Assembly (NCBI GenBank): GCA_050743075.1
Contig: JBOGDS010000016.1
Location: 1 to 57,359 of the forward strand
Length of the DNA: 57,359 nucleotides
Origin: JBOGDS01 sp050743075
GTDB taxonomy: Bacteria; Actinomycetota; Actinomycetes; Jiangellales; Jiangellaceae
Reading direction: 5' to 3'
Position 1 is the first letter of the stretch. Each line of letters starts with the position of its first letter. Both the position numbers and the translations under genes were made by a program. The notes below the pieces were generated by a model that was not told the DNA's origin, made no database searches, and was given only the letters and a program-made list of their open reading frames with translations. Positions 25,020-34,302 of the stretch are shown piece by piece.

Positions 25020-26107
25020 ACACCGGGATGATCCCGGCCGCGAAGCCGATCATCGGGGAAGAGGAGCGCGCCGCGGTCGACCGCGTGCTGCGCAGCGGCA
25101 TGATCGCCCAGGGCCCGGAGGTCGCGAGCTTCGAGCAGGAGTTCGCCGATGCCCTCGTCTGCGGGCGCACCACGGTAGCGGTCAGCTCGGGCACCACCGG
25201 CCTTCACCTGGGGTTACTAGCTGCCGGTTTGGGGCCCGGCGACGCGGTGATCGTGCCGTCGTTCACGTTCGCCGCCACCGCGAACTCGGTGGCGCTGACC
25301 GGGGCCACCCCGGTGTTCGCCGACATCGAACCCGGCTACTTCGGCCTGTCGCCGGCCGCTGTCGAGGCCGCCGTTACCGAACGCACAGTCGGCATCATGC
25401 CCGTGCACCTGTACGGCCACCCGGCCGACCTGACAGGCCTCGCCGCCGTCGCGGAGAAGCACGGCCTCAGGCTGTTCGAGGACGCGGCGCAGGCGCACGG
25501 CGCCACCTGGCAGGGTGCGCCGGTCGGCTCCTTCGGCACGTTCGCGATGTTCAGCCTCTACCCCACCAAGAACATGACCTCGGTCGAGGGCGGCATGGTG
25601 TCGTGCGAGACAGAGGAGGTCGCCCGCCAGCTCCGGCTGCTGCGCAACCAGGGCATGGAGCGTCGCTACGAGAACGAGATCGTCGGCTTCAACGCCAGGA
25701 TGACCGACGTCCACGCCGCGATCGGACGGGTGCAGCTCACGAAGCTCCCTGCGTGGACAGCGCAACGACAGGCCAACGCACGGTTCTTCGACCAGCACCT
25801 GGAGGGCGTGACCGTGCCTCCGGTGGCCGACGGCGCCACCCACGTGTACCACCAGTACACGGTGCGCGTGACCGACGACCGCGAAGGGTTCGCAAGGGCG
25901 CTGTCTGAGGAACACGGCATCGGTACCGGCGTGTACTACCCGATCCCGAACCATCGGCTGCCGTCGTTCCGTCGCACGATCGACCTGCCCGAGACCGAGA
26001 AGGCGGCGAGGGAGGCCCTGTCCCTGCCGGTCCACCCGTCGTTGTCCGACGACGATCTGGACCGCGTCGTCACCGCGGTCAACATCGTGGCCAAGGCTGG
26101 TGCCTGA
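25016..26107 (+). CDS. wbpE: DegT/DnrJ/EryC1 aminotransferase (WbpE-like)
   Basis: The 363-residue PLP enzyme has the family pattern VSSGTTGLHLGLLAAGLGPGDAVIVPSFTF, the acidic FEDAAQAHGA, and the PLP lysine K185 in SLYPTKNMTSVEGG. K185 is the same position as in Pseudomonas WbpE. It transfers an amino group from glutamate to C3 of the 3-keto sugar nucleotide made by WbpB. The ATG overlaps the wbpD stop by ATGA, and AGAGGAG lies upstream. The downstream gene begins one base into its stop. Confidence 0.9.
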   Translation: MNTGMIPAAKPIIGEEERAAVDRVLRSGMIAQGPEVASFEQEFADALVCGRTTVAVSSGTTGLHLGLLAAGLGPGDAVIVPSFTFAATANSVALTGATPVFADIEPGYFGLSPAAVEAAVTERTVGIMPVHLYGHPADLTGLAAVAEKHGLRLFEDAAQAHGATWQGAPVGSFGTFAMFSLYPTKNMTSVEGGMVSCETEEVARQLRLLRNQGMERRYENEIVGFNARMTDVHAAIGRVQLTKLPAWTAQRQANARFFDQHLEGVTVPPVADGATHVYHQYTVRVTDDREGFARALSEEHGIGTGVYYPIPNHRLPSFRRTIDLPETEKAAREALSLPVHPSLSDDDLDRVVTAVNIVAKAGA

Positions 26108-27111
26108 TGGCGAACCTGCGGGCGGGCCTGATCGGCCTGGGCATGATGGGCCGGCACCACGCGCGCGTGCTGCGGTCGCTCGACGGCGTCGAGCTGGTGG
26201 CCGTGGCCGATCCAGGCGGGGATCCGCACGCAGTGGCGGGGAACTTGGATGTGCTGCCCGACGTCGAGGCGCTGATCGCCGCCGGCATCGACTACTGCGT
26301 GGTCGCCGTCCCCACGCGGCTGCACGACGAGGTCGGGCTGTCGCTGGCGGCAGCCGGCGTGCATGCACTGATCGAGAAGCCGCTGGCTCATGACGTCCAG
26401 GGCGCGCGCAAACTGGCGGAGGCCTTCGAACAGGCTGGCCTGACTGGTGCGGTCGGTCATATCGAGCGCTATAACCCGGCCTTGCAGAGCATGCGCAGCC
26501 GTCTCGAGAGGGGTGACCTCGGCGCCGTGTACCAAATAGTCACCCGGCGGCAGGGGCCGTTTCCATCGCGCATCGCCGACGTCGGCGTGGTCAAGGACCT
26601 AGCCACGCACGATATCGACTTGACAGCCTGGGTGGCCCAGCAGCCGTTCTCCTCGGTAGCGGCGCGCACGGCTCACAAGAGCGGGCGGGAGCACGAGGAC
26701 CTGGTGGCCGTCACCGGGCAACTGGCCGACGGCACGGTCACGAGCCACCTGGTCAATTGGCTCTCGCCGATGAAGGAACGCGTCACGGTCGTCACGGGGG
26801 AGCGCGGGACGTTCGTCGCCGACACCCTGCACGCCGACCTGACCTTCCATGCCAACGGGATCGTGCCGACGGAGTGGGACGACATCGCCCGATTCCGGGG
26901 GGTCACCGAGGGCGACATGGTGCGCTATGCGATCGCCAAGCCCGAACCCCTGCGGACCGAGCACGAGGCCTTCCGAGACATGGTCCTGGGCATGAACTCG
27001 GACCTCGTCACCATGCGCCAGGGGCTCGCCGCCGTGGCTGTGGCCGAAGCCGTGTTGGAGTCCGCGGCCACGGGACAAACCATGTCGCTGGACGGTGTCG
27101 GTCATCGCTGA
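26107..27111 (+). CDS. wbpB: Gfo/Idh/MocA oxidoreductase (WbpB-like)
   Basis: The 334-residue NAD-dependent enzyme has the Rossmann start GLIGLGMMGRHHARVL, the EKPLA motif at about 97-101 that carries the catalytic lysine, and the HDIDL segment (about residue 170) typical of this family. It would oxidise C3 of UDP-GlcNAcA. Together with WbpE and WbpD it forms the middle of the UDP-GlcNAc3NAcA route. The start of the pathway, a WbpA-type dehydrogenase, lies 25 kb away at 52.4-53.7 kb. The next gene starts inside this one with a 17-base overlap. Confidence 0.87.
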   Translation: MANLRAGLIGLGMMGRHHARVLRSLDGVELVAVADPGGDPHAVAGNLDVLPDVEALIAAGIDYCVVAVPTRLHDEVGLSLAAAGVHALIEKPLAHDVQGARKLAEAFEQAGLTGAVGHIERYNPALQSMRSRLERGDLGAVYQIVTRRQGPFPSRIADVGVVKDLATHDIDLTAWVAQQPFSSVAARTAHKSGREHEDLVAVTGQLADGTVTSHLVNWLSPMKERVTVVTGERGTFVADTLHADLTFHANGIVPTEWDDIARFRGVTEGDMVRYAIAKPEPLRTEHEAFRDMVLGMNSDLVTMRQGLAAVAVAEAVLESAATGQTMSLDGVGHR

Positions 27112-29782
27112 GGCGTCTCCAGCAGTGGCCACGACGAATGAGGTCGTCGCGCGGGAAAGGCCTCGGCTCGTCATGGTGGTCGACAACCGCGTCGTTGGAG
27201 ACTCCAGGGTCGAGAAGAGCGCGGCGTCGGCGGTCGAGGCGGGTTACGAGACGTTTATCGTCGGCCGCGCATTCTTGTCTGCGCGCGAGGAGTCCGACTT
27301 CGCCGGCGCGCGGCTGATCCGGGTTCCGGTGACGCTGGATCTCAACGTCCACGTGTGGAACCGGCCCCGCCGTGGGCTCACGGCACCACTGGCATTCCCC
27401 CACCAGGCCGAGTACCTGCATGCGGTGCGAAAGCAACAAGCACGCGTCGCCGACCAGAAGGCGCGAATCCTGGGGCTCAAGGGCGCGTTGGTTCGCGCGT
27501 CGGGTGTCCGGAAGGTCCTGGTGCAGCTGAGGCTTGACGCCGTGCGGATGCGCGCAAAGACCCGGGCAGTCGTGTTCGGCACCCGGGCCAGTCAGCACCG
27601 CCGCGCGACGGAGAAGGCGAAGAACCCGACCGGCGTGTTCTACGACACCCGTGCCTGGCTGTGGCGGCGGGTGGCCCCGAGCAGCATGTGGCGCGCCCTC
27701 GAGCCGTTGCACCTCGATTACGAAATGGCCTTCGGCCCGGTCATCGACGAACTCGGGCCTGACGTCATACATGCGCACGACTTTCGGGCCATCGGCGTCG
27801 CCGTGCGAGCGAAGTGGCGTGCCGAGGCTGCGGGCCGGAAGGTCGGCGTCGTCTATGACGCACATGAGCACGTTCCGGGGCTGGTCCGCAACAAGGAGTT
27901 CGTGCTGTCGAACGACGCGCACGTGGCGGAGTACATACCCCACGCCGACGCTGTGGTGACGGTTTCGCCACAGCTCGCGGACGAGTTGATGACGTCTTAC
28001 AGACTTCATGCCGCGCCGGCAGTGGTCCTCAACGTTCCCGTGGCCAACGTCAGGCCGATCTGGCCGCCGCCGGACATCAGGCGGCGCCTCGGCCTTGGGG
28101 CCGACGTCCCACTGATCGTCCACAGCGGTTCTGTTGCGCCGGAACGCGGCATAGACCTTGTGGTCAAAGCATTGCCGGACGTCGCACGCCTGCACTTCGC
28201 GATCATCACTGCCGGGCGAACTCCACTTGCCCTGAGCTATCTCGAGCTGGCCGAGCAGCTGGGTGTGGCGGACCGCGTGCACCTGGCGCGATATGTGCTG
28301 AGCGACCAGGTGGCCGGCTACCTGGCGTCCGCGACCATGGCGTGTATCCCGATGACGACCAGCACCGAGAAGCACCATGTGGCGGCGCCGACCAAGTTCT
28401 TCGAGTACTTGCATGCGAGGCTTCCGATGGTCGTCAGCGACACGCGCGTGGTCGGCCGCGCCGTGACCGAGCTCGGTGTGGGTGAGATCTTCGAGGCGGA
28501 GGAGCCCGAGGCGGTCGCCAGAGCCATCGAGAAGGTGCTCGCTGATCTTCCCCGGTATCGGGCCGCGGTCGACGTGGCTGAGGGTGCCCGCAACGAGTAC
28601 AGCTGGGAGCACCAGGCGGAGAACCTGAGCCAGGTATGGCACCAGGTGAACCCGTCACCCCTGCCGCTCCGAGCGCGACGGATAGATCCTCGCCGCGGCC
28701 TCCTGATCGGGCGCGTCAACAGCGCCGGCCAGGCGGCTTCGTGGGCTGACGCTCTGGTGACGGCTCTTCCCGATGTCGTCGCCGAGTCTTTCGCCGTCGC
28801 CAAGCCGGGCGGCTTCGCGCATCGGACGCACGTCCTCGCCGATACGGGTGAGTTCGGGAGCGAGAACTGGCAGCGCGAGTTCCTCGAACGGGCGAAGTCT
28901 CGCTACTCGCACGTGCTCGTCGAGAGCCTGCACTCACTTCTGCCCAGACTCGGCAGGGACATCGAGTCGGGCCTCAGCCTGCTCGAGCGTAACCAGCTTG
29001 CTGTTGGCGTCGTCTTCCATGGCTCTGACATCCGCGATCCAGACCTGCACGTCGAACTGAATCCCAACTCGCCCTTCCCGCTGCTGTGCGATGCGGGCCG
29101 CGGCGACTACGTGGGGGCTCTGCGCGATGGGGCGCGGTTGCGCCGCGACGCCGCCGAGTGGTTCGGGGCGCCGGTCTTCGTCAGCACGCCTGATCTAGTC
29201 GACTACGTCGAGGGTGCCTGGTGGCTGCCGGTGGCCATCGACGCGAAACGATGGGCTACCGAGGCACCAGTCCTCGAGCGCAGCCGCCCCGTGGTACTCC
29301 ACGCTCCCTCGAACGAACTCCTCAAGGGCAGTGGCGAGATCGACGCCGTGCTGTCGAAGCTCTCGGAGCGCAGGCTCATCGAGTACAGGAGGATCGGCCG
29401 GGTTTCACACGCAGACATGGCTGGCCTGCTCGCTGAGGTCGACGTCGTGGTCGACCAACTGCACCTCGGGCTCTACGGCGTGCTGGCATGTGAGGCGATG
29501 GCGGCCGGCCGGCTGGTGGTCTCGGAGGTGGGCCAGCGGATCAGGCAGCGGGTGCCCGTCGAGATCCCGATCGTCGAGGCGGACCACCACACGCTCGAGC
29601 AACGGATACGTCAGATCGCCGCCGAACCGGCCCGGTTCGTCGACATGGCGGAGTCCGGGCCGGAGTTCGTGCGGCGCTTCCACGATGGCACCCACTCGGC
29701 GCGCGTGCTTGCGCGCTGGATGGGCTTGGCCAGGGAGGATGATCTCGATGCGCTCGAGAAGGAGGGGCTGTGCCGCATCTGA
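27095..29782 (+). CDS. Fused double glycosyltransferase (GT4 plus second GT-B module)
   Basis: The 895-residue protein has two modules. Residues 1-520 form a GT4 enzyme: LVMVVDNRVVGDSRVEKSA, VVYDAHEHV at 252-260, VHSGSVAPERGID and APTKFFEYLHARLPMVVSD. Residues about 535-895 form another module: HGSDIRDPDLHVELN, VVLHAPSNELLKGS and LGLYGVLACEAMAAGRLV. The halves are related to the separate neighbours at 21552-23165 and 20276-21559, respectively, but in the opposite gene order. The fusion predicts that the two activities act in direct succession on one acceptor. The GTG start overlaps wbpB, and the stop overlaps the next gene by 13 bases. Confidence 0.85.
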   Translation: MSVIAEASPAVATTNEVVARERPRLVMVVDNRVVGDSRVEKSAASAVEAGYETFIVGRAFLSAREESDFAGARLIRVPVTLDLNVHVWNRPRRGLTAPLAFPHQAEYLHAVRKQQARVADQKARILGLKGALVRASGVRKVLVQLRLDAVRMRAKTRAVVFGTRASQHRRATEKAKNPTGVFYDTRAWLWRRVAPSSMWRALEPLHLDYEMAFGPVIDELGPDVIHAHDFRAIGVAVRAKWRAEAAGRKVGVVYDAHEHVPGLVRNKEFVLSNDAHVAEYIPHADAVVTVSPQLADELMTSYRLHAAPAVVLNVPVANVRPIWPPPDIRRRLGLGADVPLIVHSGSVAPERGIDLVVKALPDVARLHFAIITAGRTPLALSYLELAEQLGVADRVHLARYVLSDQVAGYLASATMACIPMTTSTEKHHVAAPTKFFEYLHARLPMVVSDTRVVGRAVTELGVGEIFEAEEPEAVARAIEKVLADLPRYRAAVDVAEGARNEYSWEHQAENLSQVWHQVNPSPLPLRARRIDPRRGLLIGRVNSAGQAASWADALVTALPDVVAESFAVAKPGGFAHRTHVLADTGEFGSENWQREFLERAKSRYSHVLVESLHSLLPRLGRDIESGLSLLERNQLAVGVVFHGSDIRDPDLHVELNPNSPFPLLCDAGRGDYVGALRDGARLRRDAAEWFGAPVFVSTPDLVDYVEGAWWLPVAIDAKRWATEAPVLERSRPVVLHAPSNELLKGSGEIDAVLSKLSERRLIEYRRIGRVSHADMAGLLAEVDVVVDQLHLGLYGVLACEAMAAGRLVVSEVGQRIRQRVPVEIPIVEADHHTLEQRIRQIAAEPARFVDMAESGPEFVRRFHDGTHSARVLARWMGLAREDDLDALEKEGLCRI

Positions 29783-31107
29783 TCTACATCGCCATCGGCT
29801 TTCCCCCGGCGGCGAAGAGCAGCGCCTACCGGATGCGGGCGACCGCCAACCTCTTCTGCGAGGCCGGGTGGGACGTCACCGTCGTGACGATCCACGACGA
29901 GGGGTGGGAGCGGGAGTTCGGTGTCGACGCCAGCCTGTCCGCTGGAGTTGACCCGCGTATCAGAGTCGTCAAACTGCCCCTCAGCCGCGAGGACCTCGAC
30001 CCCGACATCCGCGCGTACGGAGAGCACCGTGCACGCAACCCGAAGGAATGGCTGGCCGAACTTCGCAGGCGGGAGCTGGACTCGTTCCCCGAACCGGTGT
30101 TCGGGCTCTGGCGTGCACCCCTGGAGAAGGGTGTCGCCCAGATCCACGACGAGAAGGCGGCCGACCTGGTGCTCGTCTCACCCGCGCCGAACGCCGGCAT
30201 GGCCGCGGCGTGGAAGCTCTGGTCCGATCGCGGGGTCCCCTACGCTGTGGATTACCGCGACGCGTGGTCGCTGGACACGTACCAGGGGACCGAGAGGTTC
30301 ACCTCTGACTCTCCTGCCGGGCAATGGGAGAGCAAGATCGTCAAGAACGCGCGCGAGCTGTGGTGCGTGAACAGCGCGATCGCGGACTTCTACCGAGCAC
30401 GGTACGCCTCGGTTGGCGACCGGATCAGAGCTGTTCAGAACGGCTTCGACCGCTTTCCGGTACCTGTTTCTGCCCGCCGCCCGGACGCCGGGCGTGGTCT
30501 CACCTTTGGCTTTGTCGGTACGGCCAACTTTCCGGCCGACATGCTCACTCCATTGGTCGACGGCTGGCGGACGGCACGTGCAGTCAATCCCATTCTCGGC
30601 CGATCGCGGTTGGTCTTCAGGGGCCACTTCGGAGCGGGAATGGCGCGCGGTGCCACCCGCCATGTGGCCGTGATCGAGGCCGGCGCCGACGACAGCGTCG
30701 GCTACGAAGGTCCGGTCCTCAAGGCAGATCTCGGCGAGGTCTACTCGCAGTTCGACGCGCTGGTTCTGCTCCTCCCGGGTGGCCGCTACGTGACCGCCGG
30801 CAAGACCTACGAGTATGTCGCGACCGGGCATCCCATCATGTCGGTTCATTCTCTGGAGCACGGCGCGGCGGCCGTGCTCCAGGGATATCCGCTCTGGACG
30901 CCCCCACCGGAGGTCTTGAGCGCGGATGCCCTGGCGGAATCGTTCTCCCGGACGGCGCGGATGGCCCTCGATCCGGACGAGAACCTGCGCGCCGAGGCGA
31001 GGGCGTACGCGGCGCAGTTCGAGCGCAGGGCACTGTTGATGCCCGCCGTGAAGGCGCTGGCGGGTTCGCTCGGCGCGTCCGGTGTCGCGGCGGAGGTGAC
31101 GCGATGA
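29770..31107 (+). CDS. Glycosyltransferase, GT4-like (paralogue A)
   Basis: The 445-residue protein opens with LIYIAIGFPPAAKSSAYRM, contains VDYRDAWSLD and LWCVNSAIADFYRARY, and closes with GGRYVTAGKTYEYVATGHPIMSV. This is the donor-binding part of a GT-B enzyme. A close paralogue lies at 45321-46682 and shares these blocks almost word for word. The GTG at 29770 is preferred because it aligns with the paralogue's ATG. It overlaps the fused transferase gene and the following short gene by 13 and 4 bases. Confidence 0.8.
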   Translation: MPHLIYIAIGFPPAAKSSAYRMRATANLFCEAGWDVTVVTIHDEGWEREFGVDASLSAGVDPRIRVVKLPLSREDLDPDIRAYGEHRARNPKEWLAELRRRELDSFPEPVFGLWRAPLEKGVAQIHDEKAADLVLVSPAPNAGMAAAWKLWSDRGVPYAVDYRDAWSLDTYQGTERFTSDSPAGQWESKIVKNARELWCVNSAIADFYRARYASVGDRIRAVQNGFDRFPVPVSARRPDAGRGLTFGFVGTANFPADMLTPLVDGWRTARAVNPILGRSRLVFRGHFGAGMARGATRHVAVIEAGADDSVGYEGPVLKADLGEVYSQFDALVLLLPGGRYVTAGKTYEYVATGHPIMSVHSLEHGAAAVLQGYPLWTPPPEVLSADALAESFSRTARMALDPDENLRAEARAYAAQFERRALLMPAVKALAGSLGASGVAAEVTR

Positions 31108-31571
31108 CCCGTGTAGTGGCATTTGCCACGACGCCACCCAGGGCCAGCGCGGTGCAGCCGCACCTGGCCGAGATCGCCGCAGCCGGAGGCGAGGTCCGGT
31201 TGGCATGCTGGTTCGAGCCCACCGCGAGCTTGTACGAGGCCGGTGTCGTCGAGGCAAGGCAGGTCGGCCAGGCCGCTGTGCCTCGGATTTCCCGACGCCG
31301 GCTGAGCTGGCTACGCCGGAACCGCTCCGATGCCCCGCCGACCGCAGATCGGGCAACTGAGCGGTGGTTACAGGTCAGGAACGATCCCTGGGTGAGCGAG
31401 CAGGTGGCACCAGCGCAGGCCCTCGTCGCGCTTGACCAGGACGCTGTGTACCCGGTGTGGGAACTTGCGCGCGCGAACCCAGGCGTGAAGGCCAGCTTCG
31501 GCCTGTATGCCGTGAGCGCCGACCTGGCCGGTCGGCTGCGACTGTCCGACGGCAGGGCAGTCGATGGCTAG
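31104..31571 (+). CDS. Short homologue of the N-terminal domain of a 735-residue glycosyltransferase
   Basis: The 155-residue protein resembles only the first 150 or so residues of the product of 46679-48886. Shared blocks include QVRNDPWVSEQVAPAQALVALDQDAVYPVWELA here and LVRYDPWMRDHVAIADALVALEQRAVYAVWRLA there, aligned loosely. Its partner gene upstream is also a paralogue of that gene's partner, so the pair looks duplicated and this copy truncated. The ATG overlaps the previous stop by ATGA. Its TAG stop forms part of a promoter. It may be a relict or a stand-alone accessory domain. Confidence 0.6.
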   Translation: MTRVVAFATTPPRASAVQPHLAEIAAAGGEVRLACWFEPTASLYEAGVVEARQVGQAAVPRISRRRLSWLRRNRSDAPPTADRATERWLQVRNDPWVSEQVAPAQALVALDQDAVYPVWELARANPGVKASFGLYAVSADLAGRLRLSDGRAVDG

Positions 31572-31574
31572 GGT
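31569..31574 (+). promoter_or_regulatory. -10 box of leaderless promoter for methyltransferase, overlapping a stop codon
   Basis: TAGGGT contains the TAG stop of the preceding gene. GCGGCG and the GTG at 31581 follow, exactly six bases on. Confidence 0.65.
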
Positions 31575-31580
31575 GCGGCG

Positions 31581-32345
31581 GTGGTGACGCTGAGAACAGG
31601 TGCGGGATCGGCGTCGATCCAACGGCCGGAGTACTGGTGGTACAGGGCGAGGGCAGACCTGCTTCAGGTCGTGCTCGAATCCCACGTCCAGGAGCCACGT
31701 CGGGTGCTGGATGTCGGAAGCGCCGACGGTCCCAGCGTGGGCTGGCTGCGTGGCCGCGGCAAGCAGGTCGCGCTGGACATCGACCCGCGCGGCCTACCAA
31801 CGGGTGGCGTCTGCGGGTCCGCTCTCGCGCTACCGTTCGCGGACAGGAGTTTTGACGTCGTCGCTGCCTTCGACGTCATCGAGCACTGTGAACCCGAGGC
31901 CGACGTCATGACCGAACTGGCACGGGTCCTGACACCTGGCGGTCGGCTTCTGTTGTCCGTTCCTGCATACCAATGGGCCTGGACCCAGTTCGACGAGGAG
32001 AACGGGCATCACCGCCGCTACACCCGAAGCCGTGCGACCCAGGCCGTGCGCGGAGCCGGACTGCGGGTCGATCGCGCGACGTACGCGTTCACCGCCGTCT
32101 TCCCCCTCTTCGCGGCGGAGCGACTCCTACGGCGGTTCGGGGAGAGACGGCATCAGCTGCAGGCGGCGAAGGCGACCGACATCGTCAGTCTGCCAGAGGT
32201 CCCTCCGTTGGTGGAGCGCCTGCTGCTTGCGCTGTCCCGGATCGACAGTGGGCTCCTACGCCGGACGAACCTCCCGTTCGGCTCGTCGGTGGTGGTCGCG
32301 GCCACCAAGCCGCGCAGGAGACGCAGCTATAGTCCCTCGTCGTGA
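31581..32345 (+). CDS. Class I SAM-dependent methyltransferase
   Basis: The 254-residue enzyme has motif I VLDVGSADG near residue 43, the acidic VALDIDPRG, and a post-I FDVVAAFDVIEHCEPEADVM typical of the Methyltransf_11 group. After that come GGRLLLSVPAYQWAWTQFDE and HHRRYTR, a combination common in polysaccharide loci, where such enzymes methylate sugars or lipid carriers. The GTG start is strongly supported by the TAGGGT box. The stop overlaps the next gene by GTGA. Confidence 0.88.
   Translation: MVTLRTGAGSASIQRPEYWWYRARADLLQVVLESHVQEPRRVLDVGSADGPSVGWLRGRGKQVALDIDPRGLPTGGVCGSALALPFADRSFDVVAAFDVIEHCEPEADVMTELARVLTPGGRLLLSVPAYQWAWTQFDEENGHHRRYTRSRATQAVRGAGLRVDRATYAFTAVFPLFAAERLLRRFGERRHQLQAAKATDIVSLPEVPPLVERLLLALSRIDSGLLRRTNLPFGSSVVVAATKPRRRRSYSPSS
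32328..32333 (+). promoter_or_regulatory. -10 box inside the methyltransferase gene for the GT2 gene
   Basis: TATAGT lies eight bases before the GTG at 32342 and is near-consensus. It may allow separate transcription of the next four genes. Confidence 0.55.
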
Positions 32346-33346
32346 ACGTGGCTGACGATCCGGGTGTCGCGGTACACACGATCTCGATGGTGATACCGGT
32401 CTACGGCGGCGAACGGACTCTGCCCGCGCTCATTGCCGAGCTGCTGCCGATGGAAGATCCGTTCGTCACACCCGCCGGGCATCACGGCCGGGTGACCGAG
32501 ATCTTCCTGGTCCACGACCATGGACCCGACAACTCTGCACAGGTGATCAGAAACCTTGCCGGCAAGCACACATCGGTCCGTCCGATCTGGCTGAGCCGGA
32601 ACTTCGGGCAGCACGCGGCAACCCTGGCCGGCATGGCCTCGTCCGGCGGTGACTGGATCGTCACCATGGACGAGGATGGCCAGCACGATCCGAGTCATGT
32701 CCCGGCGATGCTCGACATGGCGATGGCGGAGCGGGCCGACGTGGTATACGCCCGTCCTACAACGCCGCCGCCGCACGGCTTCGTCCGCAATCTCGCGTCG
32801 CGGGGCTCGAAGCACTTGATCGACCTGCTGGTGGGCGGGAATGCCACCTCGTACTACCACAGCTACCGGCTGGTCCTCGGCGAGATCGGCCGCGGCGTCG
32901 CCGCCTACGCAGGCGCAGGAGTCTATCTCGACATCGCGCTCGGCTGGGTCGCAGGAAAGGTCGCAGCGTGTGCCGTGGATGTGCGCGCCGAGGGCGATCG
33001 GCCGTCCGGCTACGGCACGCGGGCGTTGCTCTCCCACTTCTGGCGGATGGTGCTGACCAGCGGTACGCGGCTGCTGCGGTTCGTGAGCGTCATGGGGCTC
33101 GTGTTCGCCCTGCTCGGCCTCGTCGTTGCCGCCGCGCTGGTGGTGAGCCGGCTGTTTGGGGCGGACCTCATCCAAGGTTGGACTTCGACGATGGTGGTAG
33201 TCCTGGTCAGCACGGGTGTGGTGCTGTTCTCGCTCGGTGTCCTAGCGGAGTATCTCGGCGTCGCCGTGAACATGGCTATGGGGAAACCGCTCTACCTCAT
33301 CGTGCAGGATCCTGAATTGGGACCCATCGGACGCAAACAGCCGTGA
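32342..33346 (+). CDS. Glycosyltransferase family 2, polyprenyl-phosphate type
   Basis: The 334-residue protein resembles ArnC/GtrB/DPM1 enzymes that load a sugar onto undecaprenyl phosphate. It shows ISMVIPVYGGERTLPALIAEL, the metal/donor region MDEDGQHDP and a C-terminal pair of transmembrane helices (MGLVFALLGLVVAAALVV and MVVVLVSTGVVLFSLGVL). The loop between donor site and helices is normal length. GTGA overlaps join it to the genes on both sides. It could feed a membrane GT39-like or GtrA-linked step. Confidence 0.86.
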   Translation: MNVADDPGVAVHTISMVIPVYGGERTLPALIAELLPMEDPFVTPAGHHGRVTEIFLVHDHGPDNSAQVIRNLAGKHTSVRPIWLSRNFGQHAATLAGMASSGGDWIVTMDEDGQHDPSHVPAMLDMAMAERADVVYARPTTPPPHGFVRNLASRGSKHLIDLLVGGNATSYYHSYRLVLGEIGRGVAAYAGAGVYLDIALGWVAGKVAACAVDVRAEGDRPSGYGTRALLSHFWRMVLTSGTRLLRFVSVMGLVFALLGLVVAAALVVSRLFGADLIQGWTSTMVVVLVSTGVVLFSLGVLAEYLGVAVNMAMGKPLYLIVQDPELGPIGRKQP

Positions 33347-34302
33347 ACGATCACGGCGTCACCTGGGTGGTCGGCGCAGGTGGGCTTCTCGGCCGCCACG
33401 TCGCCGAACGACTGTCGGGCAGCGGCGGTGTCTTGACCACACGAATCCCGTGGGGCGACGCCACCGAATCTCGCGCGGCACTCGAGAATGGCCTGCGAAC
33501 GCTCAGGCGACGCGCAGGTGGCGGGCCGTGGAACATCGCATGGTGTGCCGGAGCTGGTGTCCTGGCTACGGGCGAGGAGCAGCTCGAGGCAGAGCGCACA
33601 ACGTTCGCAGGATTTCTTGGCGTGCTTGCCAGCTGCGATTCGGCAAGTGACGGGGCGTTCTTCCTCGCATCGTCGGCAGGCGGCATCTACGCAGGTTCGG
33701 CACACCCACCGTTCACCGAGGCCACTTCGCCACGTCCACTGAGTGCCTACGGCGAGGTCAAGCTCGCCATGGAGGGCGACCTGGCTGCGGTCGCCCACGC
33801 CTGCGGGATGCGTACCGTCATCGGTCGCGTCGCCAACGTCTACGGTCGTGGTCAGAACATCGACAAGCCGCAGGGCTTGGTGTCGCAACTGTGCAAGGCG
33901 CGCTTCACGGGAAAACCGGTGTCGATCCATGTCCCATTGGACACGCTACGGGACTATCTGTACGTTGCGGACTGCGCGGAGATGGTCGCGGCGGCGCTTC
34001 GCCAGGTACGTCGGTTGCGCATGGACCACGCGGATCCCGTCGTCGTGAAGGTCATAGCCTCCGGCCAGAGCACCTCGATCGTTGGTCTGATCGAGCAGAC
34101 CAGACGCGTTCTCCGGCGGCGACCGCCGGTTCTGGTCGCCGCTGCCCAGGTGGCGCGCACGCAGGCGCGCGACCTGCGCCTGCACACGGTCGTGTGGCCG
34201 GAGCTCGACAGTGCTCGCCGAACACCGTTACCGGTGGGCATAGCCGCGACCGCCGCCGACGTGCAGCAGCGCCTGAGGTCCAGGAGGGGAGATCACGTGT
34301 GA
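33343..34302 (+). CDS. NAD-dependent epimerase/dehydratase family protein
   Basis: The 319-residue extended SDR protein has the nucleotide-binding WVVGAGGLLGRHVAERL, SSAGGIYAG and the catalytic SAYGEVK (YxxxK), followed by RVANVYGRGQN. The end lacks extended similarity to a known sugar epimerase, so the substrate is unclear. A sugar nucleotide is likely because it lies directly before rmlB with a GTGA overlap. It could act as a reductase or 4-epimerase on a keto-sugar intermediate. Confidence 0.75.
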   Translation: MNDHGVTWVVGAGGLLGRHVAERLSGSGGVLTTRIPWGDATESRAALENGLRTLRRRAGGGPWNIAWCAGAGVLATGEEQLEAERTTFAGFLGVLASCDSASDGAFFLASSAGGIYAGSAHPPFTEATSPRPLSAYGEVKLAMEGDLAAVAHACGMRTVIGRVANVYGRGQNIDKPQGLVSQLCKARFTGKPVSIHVPLDTLRDYLYVADCAEMVAAALRQVRRLRMDHADPVVVKVIASGQSTSIVGLIEQTRRVLRRRPPVLVAAAQVARTQARDLRLHTVVWPELDSARRTPLPVGIAATAADVQQRLRSRRGDHV

